A DNA stretch of 64,000 nucleotides from Manihot esculenta (lineage: Eukaryota; Streptophyta; Magnoliopsida; Malpighiales; Euphorbiaceae): positions 20,988,000-21,051,999 of the forward strand of contig NC_035164.2 in assembly GCF_001659605.2 (NCBI RefSeq), written 5' to 3'. This document shows, one piece after another, positions 1 through 12,277 of this stretch (position 1 is the first letter of the stretch; each line of letters begins with the position of its first letter). The notes beneath the pieces were generated by a model. The model did not search any database. It saw only the letters and a list, made by a program, of their open reading frames with translations, and had not been told where the DNA came from. Made by a program: the position numbers and the translations under genes.

Positions 1-1165
1 AGGCCACAAGGCGAGTTCCGCCAAGCCACAATCCAGGTGTTAGTTCTGCTAAACAAGATATCTTATGCCAGACCACAATCTAAGTGTTAGTCTCGCTAAA
101 CAAGGCAGACCACAATTCAGGTGTTAGTCCCACTAAACAAGGCATCTTATGCCAGGCCACAAGATGAGTTCTGCCAGGCTATAATCTGGGTGTTAATCTC
201 GCTAAACAAGGCATCTTATGCCAGACCATAAGATGACTTTCGCCAGCCCAAAATCTGGGTGTCAATCTCGTAAAACAAGGCATCTTGTGCCAAGCCACAA
301 GATGAGTTTCACCAAGCCACAATCCAGGTGTTAGTCCAACTAAATAAAGTATCTTATGCCAGGCCACAAGGCAAGTTCTGCTAGGCCAAAATTCGGGTGT
401 CAATTCTGCTAAACAAGGCATCTTATGCCAGGCGACAATCTGGGTGTTAATCCTGCTAAACAAGAAATCTTATGACAGGCTACAAGACGGGTTCTACTAA
501 GCCACAATTCGAGTGTTAGTCCCGACGAACATGGCATCTTATGCTAGGTTGAAAGGCGAGTAATCGCCAAGCAAGTCTTTGAGCGTTAGTCCCAAAAAGA
601 AAAAATCAAGTTTCTACTAGAAAGTGTCATGCAATTGGTAACCATCAGGCGAGTCTTCGAGCGTTAGTTCTAAAAGACAAAATCAAGTTTCTTCTAAAAA
701 GTGCCATGAGGCAGGTAACCACCAAGCAAGTTTTTGAGTGCTAGTTCCAAAAGACAAAGGCAAGTTGTAGCAAAAAAAGCTACAAGGCAGGTAACTACCA
801 GGCTCAACGATCAAATGTCAATCCCATAAAAAAATTTCTAAGACATTTTATACCCAAATCACAAGGCTAGTATCCGCCAGGCCATGATCCGGTATTGGTC
901 CCATTTAATTGCTAAGGCATTTTTATGACCGGTTGTTAGTCCCGATAAAGATTAAAGTTGTTATTTATGCCCAGGCCTCAAGGCGCATATTCGCCAAGAC
1001 TACGAGACTGGGTGTTAGTCCTATGTTGTAAAACTTCTCTAAAGCATTTCATGCCCAGGCTATAACGCGAGTATCCGCCAGGCTACATGTCCGAGTATCA
1101 ATCCTATTTTGCAAATTTTTCAAGTTATTTTAAGACCACTAGTTAGGCTAGTGACCGGGTGTTAG
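1..1165. repeat. Degenerate 69-bp tandem array
   Basis: A recurring TCTTATGCCA-like block starts at about 61, 145, 214, 283, 352, 421, 468 and 537, so the main period is 69 bp, with one 84-bp and one 47-bp step. Other shared blocks are GGTGTTAGTCC and CTAAACAAGGCA. From about 560 to 810 the unit lengthens to 77-78 bp (GAGCGTTAG-like block at 581, 659 and 736), and from 820 to 1160 it degrades further. Because 69 is divisible by three, the minus strand shows a spurious ORF with a 23-residue period. The array begins before the window. I do not recognise its family. Confidence 0.85.
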
Positions 1166-1176
1166 GTCCTGTTAGT

Positions 1177-3510
1177 AAACCTGCTTTAGTGTATTCCAGA
1201 AACGCAGAGGAGCATACCCATCATCTGAGGATAGTTTTGCAGACCCTGAGGGAGCATGGCTTATATGCCAAGTTCTCCAAGTGTGAATTCTGGTTGAGGA
1301 GCATTTCATTCTTGGGGCATGTTGTATCAGAGAACAAAATTGAAGTGGACCCCAAGAAGGTGGAAGCTGTAGCAAACTGGCCTAGACCCACTACAGTAAC
1401 ATAGATCAAGAGCTTTTTGGGTTTGGCAGGTTACTACAGGATGTTCGTTCAGGACTTCTCAAAAATTGCCGCTCCTATGATCAGATTGACCAAGAAGAAC
1501 CAGAGGTTTGTGTGGTCTGATCAGTGCGTGGAAAGCTTTGAAGAGCTGAAGAAGAGATTAACGTCAGCACCGGTGTTAGCTCTGCCTACCAGTAATGAAG
1601 ACTTCACAGTGTTTTGTGATGCGTCCCGTGTGGGACTGGATTGTGTGTTGATGCAAAATGAGAGGGTAATTGCTTATGCTTCTAGGCAGCTGAAAAAGCA
1701 TGAGTTGAATTATCCTACACACGATCTAGAGATGGCAGCTATGATCTTTGCACTCAAGATGTGGAGACATTACCTTTATGGGGTAAAGTGTGAGATCTTC
1801 ACAGATCATAAAAGCCTGCAGTACATCTTGAGTCAGAGAGAGTTGAATCTGAGGCAGAGGAGATGGGTGGAACTGCTTAGTGACTATGCTTGCAAAATTC
1901 AGTACCATCCGGGTAAGGCAAATGTTATAGCAGATGCCCTAAGCCGGAAATCACTTGGCAGTCTATCCCATATCACAGCAGAGAGAAGACCGGTGGTGAG
2001 GAAATTCTATAAGCTCATTAATGAAGGGTTGCAGTTGAAGTTGTCTGGTACAGGTGCTTTGATAGCTCAGATGAGAGTGACACCCGTGTTTCTGGAGCAG
2101 GTGGCTCAGAAATAGCATAAGGACCCAGAGTTAGTGAAAATTGCCAGAATTGTCCAGTCAGGCAAGAATGAAGAGTTCAGATTTGACAGCAAAGGGATCC
2201 TCCACTATGGGAACAGGTTATGTGTACCAGATGACGTGAGTTTGAAGGGAGACATTATGAGGGAAGCTCATAATGCCAGATACAGTATTCACCCTGGAGC
2301 CACCAAGATGTATCAGGATCTGAAGAGAGTTTATTGGTGGCCAGCTATGAAGAGAGAAATGGCACAGTTCGTGTGCACCTGCGAAGTATATCAGAGGGTG
2401 AAGCTGGAACATCAGAAGCCGGCTGGAATACTTAACCCACTGCCTATTCCAGAGTGTAAATGGGAGAATATAGCTATGGATTTTGTGGTGGGGTTACCGG
2501 CAGCGTCCAACAGATTGGACTCCATATGGGTGATTGTGGATAGACTGACCAAATCTGCTCATTTCATCCCTGTCAGGAGTGGCTATTCTGTGGACAAATT
2601 GACGCAGGTGTTTGTCGATGAAGTGGTCAGGTTGCATGGGGCTCCTGTTTCAATAGTGTTTGATAAGGGACCCCAGTTCACCTCCAGATTTTGGCGGAGT
2701 CTGCATAATGCTATGGGTACCAGGTTGGATTTTAGCACTGCTTTCCATCCTCAAACAGACGGACAGTCAGAGAGGACCATCTAGACAATTGAAGATATGC
2801 TCAGAATGTGTGTGCTAGATTTTGGCGGTTCTTGGAGGCAACATTTACCTTTGGTGGAGTTTGCCTACAATAACAGCTATCATGCTAGCATCGGGATGGC
2901 TCCATATGAAGCTTTGTATGGAAGGAAGTGCAGGTCACCTGTCTGCTAGGAGGAAGTTGGAGAAAGGGCCTTAGCAGGGCCTGAGCTAGTAGAGATCACC
3001 AGCAGGATAGTGCCATCATCAAAGAAAGAATTAGGACTGCTGTGAGCAGGCAAAAGAGTTATGCAGATGTCCGCAGGAAGCATGTAGAGTTTTAGGAGGG
3101 AGATTTGGTGTTGCTCAAGGTGTCTCCTATGAAAGGGGTGATTCGTTTTGGGAAGAAAGGTAAGCTAGCTCCATGGTACATCGGACCCTTTGAGATCTTG
3201 CAAAAGATTGGGAATGTATCGTACAAGTTGGAATTACCTGCTTCAATGGAAAGAATACATCCGGTTTTCCATGTTTCCATGTTACGAAAGTTTGTGTCAG
3301 ATCCGGGAAAAGTTCTTAGTGAGCCTGATGTGGAGATCCTAGGAGATCTCACCTATGTTGAGCAGCCAGTGCGGATCCTAGACACGCAGATCAGAAAGTT
3401 GAGGAACAAGAAAATCCCGATGGTGAAAGTCCTTTAGAATCACCATAATGTAGAAGAATGTATCTGGGAGACACGGGAGTCCATGCTCCAGCAATACCCT
3501 CATCTCTTTT
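1177..3510 (+). pseudogene. Decayed Tekay-type Ty3 pol fragment (end of RT, RNase H, integrase, chromodomain)
   Basis: This fragment is collinear with residues from just after the RT FIDD box to the end of the intact Gag-Pol at 54706-59685. It starts abruptly at [10 protein letters not shown], so gag, protease and most of RT are missing, and the 69-bp array abuts it. RNase H (FCDASRVGL, near 1616-1640), integrase and the C-terminal [12 protein letters not shown] and chromodomain-like segments are readable. In-frame stops lie at 1402, 2113, 2782, 2947, 3093 and 3435, all at codons that are sense in the intact copy, and there is a frameshift near 3010-3030. The second cysteine of the integrase zinc finger is replaced by tyrosine (CEVY for CEVC). 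It reads directly into a polypurine tract and a 3' LTR. It is a dead 5'-truncated copy. Confidence 0.93.
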
Positions 3511-3597
3511 AAGGTTAGTATCTATGTGTTGTTATGTGTTTATGTTTATTATGCCATGTTATGCTAGTTTGGTGAACATTCGAGGACGAATGTTCTT

Positions 3598-3609
3598 AAG
3601 GGGGGAGAA
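3598..3609 (+). other. Polypurine tract of the truncated Tekay element
   Basis: A purine run, AAGGGGGGAGAA, sits immediately before the TG of the 3' LTR. The young element has a very similar tract at 59777-59789. In LTR retrotransposons this tract primes plus-strand DNA synthesis. Confidence 0.85.
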
Positions 3610-5754
3610 TGTAATACCCGGCTAGACCCCGACATCGGGATTCCTATTTTCCCATGGAATCTCGGATGTCGGAAACCTCTAGAAAGGTAAAATATGTTTT
3701 TCTAAAGTGTTTTCATGTGTTTTAAGGTTTTAAGTAAGAAAGAAATTGAGTTTTGAAAGAAAATGTTTTGGAGGAGAAACCCAGGTTCGGCCGCCGAACA
3801 TGGTGGAGTTGCGGAGGCACTTTTGGCTTCCGAAGGTGGTCTGGCCAGTCGCCTATAAAAGGCCCCCTGTCCGAAAATGGGTGAGTTTTCTCTCTCTATT
3901 TTCGGGCAAGGTGAGTCTATGCCACCCCTTTTGTCGATCTTGTGTTTTCTCCTCAAATCCTTCAAGTTTTAATAAGTTTTAGCTTGGTTTTGAAGATTTT
4001 TAAGCAAAAATCGAAGTTTTGAAGCTTAGAGACCCCGGAGCTCGATTTCTCCCATCTCCGAGTTTGGATCGTCTCTCCTCTCGATTTTCAAGAGGTAAGT
4101 GGAGATCCTACCTTTCTTTTATGTTTTATGAAAGTTTTGAAGGGTTTTAAGGAGTAGTGATGCATGTTTAGGTTAGTTATATATGTTAGGGTTTTTGTGG
4201 GTTTAAGGATGAAATGTGTGTTTAATGTATGTTGCTTGTTGATGTTTGTTGGGGTATAGGATAGTTTGAGACCCCTATATACTTGTGTGCATGTTTATGC
4301 ATGTTTGGGAGTGTTGTGCATGAGTTTGGAAAGTTTGGGAGGTAAAATGTGCATGAGAGGCTTGAGTTCTGCCATTCTGGAAGAACTCAGGTTCGGCAGC
4401 CGAAGCCATGTTCGGCCGCTAAACCTGCCTAGGGAGGCAGTTCTAGCTGCCGAACCCTGCCCCCGAAAGTTTGGACTTTCGGCTCTAGAAGGGAGTTTCG
4501 GCCGCCGAACCTGCCCCCGAAGGTTGGCGAGTTTCGGCTCTGGAACCACTTTCGGCCGCCGAACCTACCGCCGAAAGTGGCTGAGTTTCGGCTCTAGAGG
4601 GACTTTCGACCGCCGAACCTGCAGCCGAAAGTGCCCTGTCCAGCCTTCCTTTGCATGTTTTCTATGATTGTTTTATGATGTTTTAGGGGGTTTTTGGGGA
4701 GATGTTTAGAGCCATGTTAGTGTATGTTTGGTCCCTCATTTGAGTTCACCTATGTAGGTTCGGACCCGAGGAACCGAGGACCCCAGCAGTGAGATAGCTG
4801 CTTCAGAGTCTTTTCAGAGTCAGCCTGAGGTGAGTAGAATGGATCTTTATGTTTCAAAGCAAATAAATTTCGAGCATGTTCATGCATCACGAATGCCATG
4901 ATATATATTAGGTTGTTTGCATTAGAAATCACGAATATGTTGCATTGCATATTATGATGTTGATGTGGATGGATGTTGGATGATCCATTAGCCCTCGATA
5001 TGATATGATGACGATGATATGGTATGGAAGTCCAGTGAGGCCCATTCTACGCCCCTGGCACATTGGAATGTTATGTTATGTTATGTTAAGAGAAAGACCA
5101 GTGAGGCCCATTCTACGCCCCTGGCACCATTGGAATGTGTAGAGGGCTATTGGTGACAAGTCCATCCTTGATGTGGATTGTTTGTGATGTGATGCATTCC
5201 ATGAAAGCATGTGTTTTAATATATTGTTTTACTATTCTACTCACTGGGCTCTAGTAGCTCACCCCTTTCCCTTAACCCCCAAGCTTGCAGGTTCGGGATA
5301 GACCAGGAGGTCATCAAGAGTAAAGGCATAGTGTATGTAATAGTTAGTTGTGGACATGAAAGATATTGTAATGTAATGTATTGTAAGATATTGTATAATT
5401 TGTATTGAGGATTAGTATTGTGCTTGACCCTAAAGTGTATGGTTAATCCCTTTTGATACATGATCTTTATATAATGATTTATTAATGTGATGTAAACCAA
5501 GCTTGATGTATGTAATGTTGACCCAGCTAGAGAATTTGGTGAGGGCTCTAGTATGGGGTTGTATGTTTAATGTTATGGTGCATGTACAGGTCAAGCTTTG
5601 TAGATGGAAAGTTTAAAATTTTTATGAAAATGTATGATCATGTATGGGATTTATCAGGTATGACAGGTTGTATGCTAGGTTTGCTACGGGTCCCGGCGAC
5701 CTTAAGTCGATCCAGATCCTAGCGCCGGTAGCGGTCCGATTTCGGGTCGTTACA
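3610..5754 (+). mobile_element. 3' LTR of the truncated Tekay-type element
   Basis: This long terminal repeat starts TGTAATACCCGGC and ends GGGTCGTTACA, giving TG...CA ends, and is about 2145 bp long. It follows the pol remnant and polypurine tract. A TATA box (CTATAAAAGG, about 3854) lies downstream of TTCGG/CCGAA-type motifs, and a second cluster of those motifs is at about 4390-4640. Two copies of a GTGAGGCCCATTCTACG block occur at about 5034 and 5100. It is related to, but clearly diverged from, the LTR at 52177. No coding sequence is supported inside it. Confidence 0.9.
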
Positions 5755-5799
5755 ATGATCTTCTCATTACTAAGAAAAGGATGTAATTGACCAGGATGT
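5755..5799 (+). repeat. 45-bp repeat, left copy flanking an inverted LTR
   Basis: This segment, containing CTTCTCATTA and GGATGTAATTGA, recurs at 8051-8095 with about six differences. The two copies bracket the inverted LTR at 5828-8050. They are too long and too different to be a simple target-site duplication. Confidence 0.75.
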
Positions 5800-5827
5800 G
5801 GTATTGGTCGTAAATGCGTTCTATAAT

Positions 5828-8050
5828 TGTAACGACCCGAAAACCGGACCGCTACCGGCGCTAGGATCCAGATCGGCTTAAGGCCGCCGGGACCCGTAGC
5901 AAGCCAAACATTCATCCTGTATACCTGTTTAATCCCATACATGATCAACAATTACATAAAAATTTTAAAACTTTCTCATTTGATCATTCATTCACTCATT
6001 CATTCATTCTTTCATTCATTCATTCCTTCACCAATCTTAACCTATGCATGCACAAATCATAACATAAAACCCCTCACTGGAGTCCTCATCAAATACTCCA
6101 ATGGGGTAACATAACATACATTGAGCTTGGTTTACAATAATCATCATTTAACATTTAAGATCATGTACCACAAAGGGATTAACAATCATACTATGGTCAA
6201 GCACAACTCTAAACTTCCATAAGCATCAATATATTACATTTCTATACTATACTTTCACATTACATCATATTCATGTCCACATCTAGCTATTACAATAACA
6301 TAACTCTACTCCTGCTGACCTCCTGGTCTACCCTGTACCTGCAAACCTGGGGTTAAGGGAGAGGGGTGAGCTATAAAGTCCAGTGAACAGAATAATAAAA
6401 TATTCAATTTATATTTCATGCTTTCATGAAATGCAACACAGCACAAACAAATCACATCAAGGATGGACTTGTCACCAATAGTCCTCTACATAGTCCAATC
6501 GTGCCAGGGGTGTAGAATGGGCCTCACTGGTCTTCCATACCGTATCATCATCATACCATAACATACGAGGACTAAAGGATCATTCAACATCCATCCACAT
6601 CATCATCAAGTTATGCAATGCAACATATTCGTGAATTCTAATGCAAACAACCTAGTAGATCTCATGGTATACGTGATGCATGTATCATGCTCAAAATTTA
6701 TTTATTTGTTTTGAAACGTAAAGAGTTATTCCACTCACCTCTGGCTGAAGCTCTAATGACTCTGAAGCAGCTATCTCACTGCTGAGGTCCTCGGTTCCTC
6801 GGGTCCGAACCTACACAGGTGGACTCAAATGAGGGACCAAACATCCATGAACATGACTCTAAAATACTCCCCAAAAACCCCCTAAAACATCTTAAAACAA
6901 TCACATAAATCATGCAAAGGAAGGCTAGACAGGGCACTTTCGGCGGCAGGTTCGGCGGCCGAAAGTCCCTCCAGAGCCAAAAGTCATGCACCTTCGGCGG
7001 CACTTTCGACGGCTGAAGGTTCCCTCCAGAGACGAAACTCATGCATGTTCAGCGGCACCTTCGGCGGCCGAAACTCCCTTCCAGAGCCGAAAGTCCACTT
7101 TCGGGGGCAGGGTTCAGCAGCCAAAAGTTGGCCTCCACAAGCAGGTTCGGCGGCCGAAAGTCCCTTCGGCTGCCGAACATGAGTTCTCCCAAAGGGGCAG
7201 AAACTCAGCTCCAACATGCACAAAAGCCTCCCAACTCATTCACACATGCATTTTCCTATTCTACAACATGCAAACACAAGCCAACAAGCACATAGGGGTC
7301 TCAAACTAACTTAAACCCCAACCAAAACACATCAAACAACCCACATTGCTCATAAACATAACATAAACCCATAAACTTCAACAATAACCTAAATATGCAT
7401 TTCTACCCCACAAAACTCATAAAACTTGTTTAAAACATACTAGAATGGCAAGATCGAAGCTTACCTCTTGAAGATCTAGAGGAGAAACGATCCTAACTTG
7501 GAGATGGGGGAGATCTCAACTCTTTGGTCTCCAAGCTCCAAAACTTGCTCTTTTGCTCAAAAATCTTCAAATCAACATAAAGCTTGTTAAAATGTGAAAG
7601 ATCGGAGGAAAAACATCAAAGATCAACTATGGGAGAGCAGGAACTCACCGTGGCCGAAAATGGGGAGAAAACTCGCCCGTTTCGGCCATGGAGCCCCTTT
7701 TATAGGGGCTGCCAGACCACCTTTCGGCAGCCTAAAGTGCCTCAAAAACTCATGCGAGTTCGGCGGCCGAACATGAGGTTCGGCGGCTGAACCTTTGAAA
7801 CTTTCGGAAGCCTAACTTGCCCCCCTAAACTATCCAATGTTCGACGGCCGAACTTGGGGTTCGGCGGCCGAACCTGGAAATGCCTCCTTGGTCTTTTTCA
7901 TTCAAAACTCAATTTCCTTTCTTGCTTAAAACCATAAAATACATTAAAACATTTCATGAAAACATGGTTTTACCCTTCTAGAGGTTTTCGACATCCGAGA
8001 TTCCATCGGACGGTAGGAATTCTGATACCGGAGTCTAGCCGGGTATTACA
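5828..8050 (-). mobile_element. Tekay-type LTR in inverted orientation, apparently solo
   Basis: On the plus strand it begins TGTAACGACCCGAAAACC and ends CCGGGTATTACA, the reverse complement of the family LTR ends. It is about 2223 bp long. Its TATA box reads on the minus strand (plus strand CCTTTTATAGG near 7696), and TTCGG/CCGAA motif clusters lie at 6940-7200 and 7690-7880. No gag-pol, primer-binding site or polypurine tract is attached, so it looks like a solo LTR. The immediate flanks (ATAAT and TTGAC) do not form a 5-bp duplication, which suggests rearrangement or recombination between elements. Confidence 0.85.
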
Positions 8051-8095
8051 TTGACCTTCTCATTAGTATGAAAGGGATGTAATTGATCAGGATGC
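8051..8095 (+). repeat. 45-bp repeat, right copy flanking an inverted LTR
   Basis: This is the partner of the segment at 5755-5799, about 86% identical by eye, directly after the inverted LTR. Confidence 0.75.
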
Positions 8096-8512
8096 TTTCA
8101 CTTTCATGGACTGCCCTTAGTTGAATGATAGAAGCAAGAGCGCGAATGGGGTCATTGAAGGAAAAGCTTGAGGTAGAACTTACAGAATAGGAAAAAGAAG
8201 AGAAAGTATTCCTATTCATTTCTACAAAAGAGAAAGCAAATAGGAATTACCCTGAAGCAAAGGAGTGGTCAGGTCTTTTCTAAACGCAAATATCGATTGT
8301 GAGCAAAAGTGGAAAAGAAGGGATTTTATACGATGGCTTTGCCGACAAGCTTTAAATGCAGCAAGGCAGTCATCATTGATGGGCAGGAGCAAGCGAAGTG
8401 ATGTTAGCAGGAAAATGCCAATCTAAATCACCTACGTGCCCCAAATCGTATTGACAACTGTCAGTTTTGAATCTAAAGAATCGAAAACCAGTGGGGGACC
8501 TCTGATGTAATA
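8096..8512. other. Noncoding stretch, possibly 3' end of a decayed LTR element
   Basis: No ORF or RNA gene is visible. It ends in a purine-rich AGTGGGGGACC tract followed by TGATGTAATAC. That is the order expected of a polypurine tract before a 3' LTR, so it may be the untranslated end of an otherwise lost element. I do not recognise the rest. Confidence 0.35.
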
Positions 8513-9040
8513 CAACAATCACCGAAAGTAAGCCATGAGTTGTCACCATACGATAGAGCCATATGGTAAGGGACTAATAAGTCGATACATGGTCCCACCC
8601 ATAGAAAGGAAGTCCCATATACCATAGCACCCGGTTATTCATTAAGTCTCGCCCTCTCCTAAATAGGTCGAGTTTTCATATAAAGTTACCGTTAACAAGT
8701 ACAATCCAGTAGATCCCCATTACACCTGTAATTACGGGAATCTCGATCAATTAGCCAATGAGATCCCTTATCAATTAGCCATCACCCATCAGATTTTTAG
8801 GAAATACTATAATTAACTTCATCATTTTACAGTATAAAAGCTAAAGATCATAGAGACAAAGTTACACATTCTCTTACATAACTACTCTTGAATTCTAAGC
8901 AATTTCTTATACTTACTCTATTCTTTAGCTTACTGACTTGAGCATATAAGTGGCTGTCGCAGGCGTCAACCATCTCACATTCTCTTTCTTGCAAGATTGA
9001 CTAATTACACTATAGTTCCACTTCGACTGCATCATTTATC
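8513..9040 (+). mobile_element. LTR-like repeat, family shared with 38755-39800
   Basis: It starts TGATGTAATAC after a purine-rich tract. It carries blocks also found at 38755-39800: a GATGAGTTGTCAC-like start, an ATTAAGWCTCGYCCTCTCC block, CCCCATTACRCC, and a TATA box CAGTATAAAAG near 8832. After the TATA box the shared sequence continues as ATTCTCTTATAC-like and ACCATCTCACATWCTCTCTCTTGCA-like segments. This is the layout of an LTR promoter (U3-R-U5). The exact right end is uncertain. No coding sequence is attached. Confidence 0.55.
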
Positions 9041-9914
9041 AAGAATTATAATTAAATGTGACATATAATCATATAGTTATCATGACTCTAGTGGAGATTG
9101 AGATTTCTAACAAAGGAATTTTAGTTAATGATAAGTATGGTTAAGATTCATGAATGATGAGATAACATATTCGTTATCAATCGGATAATTTTAGAATATT
9201 ACGTTAGATGTCATCCAAGACTTATGAAACCTAGGAGTGAGAATTGAGAATCTAATTCACCGTAATAATAGAAAAGTGTTTCTGTAATCTCATTGCCAAT
9301 CAATTGTAAATCTAGGGAGATACAGAATAGAACTACCAAGAGCGTGATTTAATTATTTTGATTAGTTAATTAAAGAGTTTAATAAATTAAAAAATTAATG
9401 AATATGGTTTAGAGATTTAAATTGCAGAGTTTCTAACATGACTCGAAACCAAGTCCAATGTGTGAGTAAGATAAGCAAATGATAATTGAAATCATAAATT
9501 CATGAGATGAATTAACTGGAATAAATTAAATGGATTTTAATTTGGAAGATGATGATGGGAAATTTTAATTTAATTTAATTTAATTTATGTATTAATTTAA
9601 TTTATGTGATAAATAAAAGAAATATTATTATCTTATCTCTGTTGTAAAGAATAACTTAATAGTTGCTATCTTAGTTAAATAATAATTAAAAAAATTATAT
9701 TATTTAATAATTAAAAAATTATTCTTAAATTAAGAACTTATATTAAAATGATGGAATATAATTAATAATTTTTTTCGTTATAAATAATAATTTTATTTAA
9801 CTTAATTAGTGTGCTTATAATAAAAATGATGAATGCAAAACTGAGCAGCTTACTTTAGGATAGAGCCCAATAATTTTTTTTTTTTTAAATTCTTCTTTAT
9901 AATAAAATCGGTAA
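9041..9914. other. AT-rich noncoding sequence
   Basis: Long A/T tracts and short TTTAATTTAA runs occur, with no supportable gene. It ends at the GTAAT target site of the following element. Confidence 0.7.
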
Positions 9915-9919
9915 GTAAT

Positions 9920-12044
9920 TGATAGAGCATATTTTAGTCCATTTTCTCATTATCTTATTGATGTTTATTTACATTTTTTCCGCCTAAATTTGTGGTTTTA
10001 ATCATGTTTTGCAGATATTAGGTGTAAAGAGACATTCTGGAGAAAATGCTCTTAAAACTGCCAAAAAGTACCAAATATGAAAAGTGCCAAAAAAGAAAAG
10101 TTTCAAATATGGAAAGTGCTAAATAAGAAAAGTTTTCTGATAAGGAAAGTGCCAGAAAAAGAAAGCGCAATCAACAGATTCTTTGAAATTCAAATTGCAG
10201 ATTCTTCTTTCCTTATTCAGAAGGTGAAGCCAATTATGGAAAGTGTCAAATAAGGAAAGTTTTCAGAAAAGGAAAGTCCTCAAATAAGGGAAGTGCAGAA
10301 GCAAAAGTAAATAAGGAAAGCTCAGTCAGAAGATTATTTGAAATTCAAATCGCAGATCTTTCTTTTCTCATTCAAAGATATGCACACACTGCAGCGGTCA
10401 AATCTTCCTATTTAGGCAGCAAAATTTCAAGGAGATGCACTTGCCTCTTCTTCATTCAGCATTCAAAATTCAAACGAAGGCCCCACCTAAAAAGGAAAGA
10501 CTGGACAGATTTCTTTCCACTTCTGCACATTAATGACTGCACGCTCTCCTTCCTCTTCTGCAGTCCATGCGCACGCCACTTGCCTTCTGAAGGCCAAGGC
10601 GCGCATCCTTCCTCTTCTGAAAGCCTTGGAACGTGTCTCTTTCCTTCTGAAGCTCCAGCCACGCCTCTTTCCCTTTCTGAAGCCTTGATACACGCCACTT
10701 TCTCTCCTGAAAGCCTTAGCCGCGCCTCTTTCCTCTTTTGAAGACAAGTCGTGCGCCCATTCCTCTTCTGAAGCACCAAACGCGATTCTTTCCTTTTCAG
10801 ATGCAACTTGGGCAGCAAGCACCTCTTGGAAAACCTCTTGGACAGTAAGGGGACCTAGGGCAACACTTTCAACTATAAAAAGACATATAAGGAGCCTCCC
10901 CACAACTTTTACACACCACCTTGGAGACACCTACGGGATTCACATCTCTTCTTCTACCTTTCTTCTTTTCTTTTATTTTTTTATTTTTGTTTCAGCCATG
11001 AGAGGCTGAAACCTTTTATTCTGGTTGAAGATTAGGTGATACTTTAGTTGTTATATGAATTGGGAGACTTGATCAAACATTGTTTAACTTTTGGTTGTTC
11101 AATATTTATGCAATTTCATGCTTGATTTTAATATTGCTTGGTTGTTTAGATCTACGTTGATTCTTGATTGCAAGGTAATAATATGTTAGTTTGGATTATT
11201 TAAGTCCGTAATTGCTTAGATTATTCAAACATAAGAACACTTGGTGTAAAAACTAAGGAAATTGTATGATCTAACGACATCTCATGCGTTTGAGTAGTTA
11301 GGAATGGATCTCTCTATCTCTTCATGCAATTAACAATTGTTTTAATGCCTAAGGCCCAAGGACGTTCCTTGGCAATTTGTTAATTAGTAATTAATTAGAG
11401 GACGTTCCCTAATTGGTTTAATCATAAGGAGAGACATAGTGGTGAGAAGTGTCTTCCATCTCCATAACTAATCTATTGAATCAATCAAAAGAAATTAAGT
11501 GTCAGTGATCAATCCCAACAACTGAAGTTGATCCAATTCTTCAACTAGAGCTTTCTTATTATTTATTTCTCTTTATTTTTATTATTTGCTTTATTTTTAT
11601 TGCTTTCAGTTTTAGATTAATTAAATCAATCTCAAACCCCCCATTTTACTTTTACTGCAATTTATTTTTATTTTACTTTCAGTTTATCTCGTTTTCAGTT
11701 TTATCTCATTTCAGTTTATTTTGCTTTTCGTTTACTTCTCTTTCAGTTTTATCTCGTTTCTGTTTATTTTACTTTCAGTTTTATCTCATTTCAGTTTTAT
11801 CTCGTTTCAGTTTTATCTCGTTTTAGTTTTCTCTCGTTTTAGTTTATCTCGTTTCAGTTTATCTCGTTTTCAGTTTTCTTCTTTTTCAGTTTATTTTTGT
11901 TTCAGTTTATTTTATTGGTCCTGATAAGGAAAATAGGTAAGTTCTCAATTCCCTGTGGATTCGATCATTTCACCTCTATCTGCAGTTGTAAATTGTTGAT
12001 AACCAGAGAGGTTATTTTTGACCGGCTTCGACAACTGCGAGTCA
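9920..12044 (+). repeat. 5' LTR of the Athila-type element
   Basis: The LTR is 2125 bp. Its left part has many direct repeats of an ATAAGGAAAGT-like word (about 10070-10330). A TATA-like CTATAAAAAG lies at about 10874, and a TTTCAGTTTATCTCG minisatellite occupies about 11670-11915. ORFs on either strand here recur in the other LTR and resemble no known protein. Confidence 0.92.
11670..11915 (+). repeat. TTTCAGTTTATCTCG minisatellite in the LTR
   Basis: Tandem variants of CAGTTTTATCTCGTTT, about 15-20 bp each, fill the right part of the LTR. The same array, with different unit arrangement, is at about 16335-16560 in the 3' LTR. Confidence 0.8.
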
Positions 12045-12049
12045 AAAAT

Positions 12050-12066
12050 TGGCGCCATTGCCGGGG
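12050..12066 (+). other. Primer-binding site (tRNA-Asp type)
   Basis: TGGCGCCATTGCCGGGG begins 5 nt after the LTR end. It is complementary to the 3' end of plant tRNA-Asp(GUC) except for one base (A instead of G at the eighth position). It would prime minus-strand synthesis. Confidence 0.8.
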
Positions 12067-12277
12067 AATTGATTTAACTTATTTATTTTTCTTTCAGGAC
12101 CTGATCTGTAACCCAAAGAACACCTCATCGCAGATCTGAAAAAAAAAAAAAACAAACAAAGAGTGAAATCACTTTTGCGCAGGAGCACCTTCTGCAACAC
12201 ATTCGGCCGCCGAACATCATCCTCATTCGGCCGCCGAACATCTCACCAAGGCACAGTTACCATCGCAGATCTGAATC

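Noticed and set aside
179..463. 94-codon minus-strand ORF with a 23-residue repeat
   Set aside because: It is the translation of the 69-bp tandem array (69 = 3 x 23); neighbouring units break the frame.
1..810. Regularly spaced repeats as a CRISPR-like array
   Set aside because: Whole units repeat without unique spacers, and the context is a plant genome.
5828..8050. Simple solo-LTR insertion with a 5-bp duplication
   Set aside because: Flanks ATAAT and TTGAC do not match, so a clean single insertion is not supported, although the LTR itself is clear.
10456..10930. ORFs of 120 and 147 codons on the minus strand, repeated at 15125-15599
   Set aside because: They lie inside both LTRs, overlap each other, and consist of repeated Glu/Arg/Lys-rich words; no protein family is recognised.
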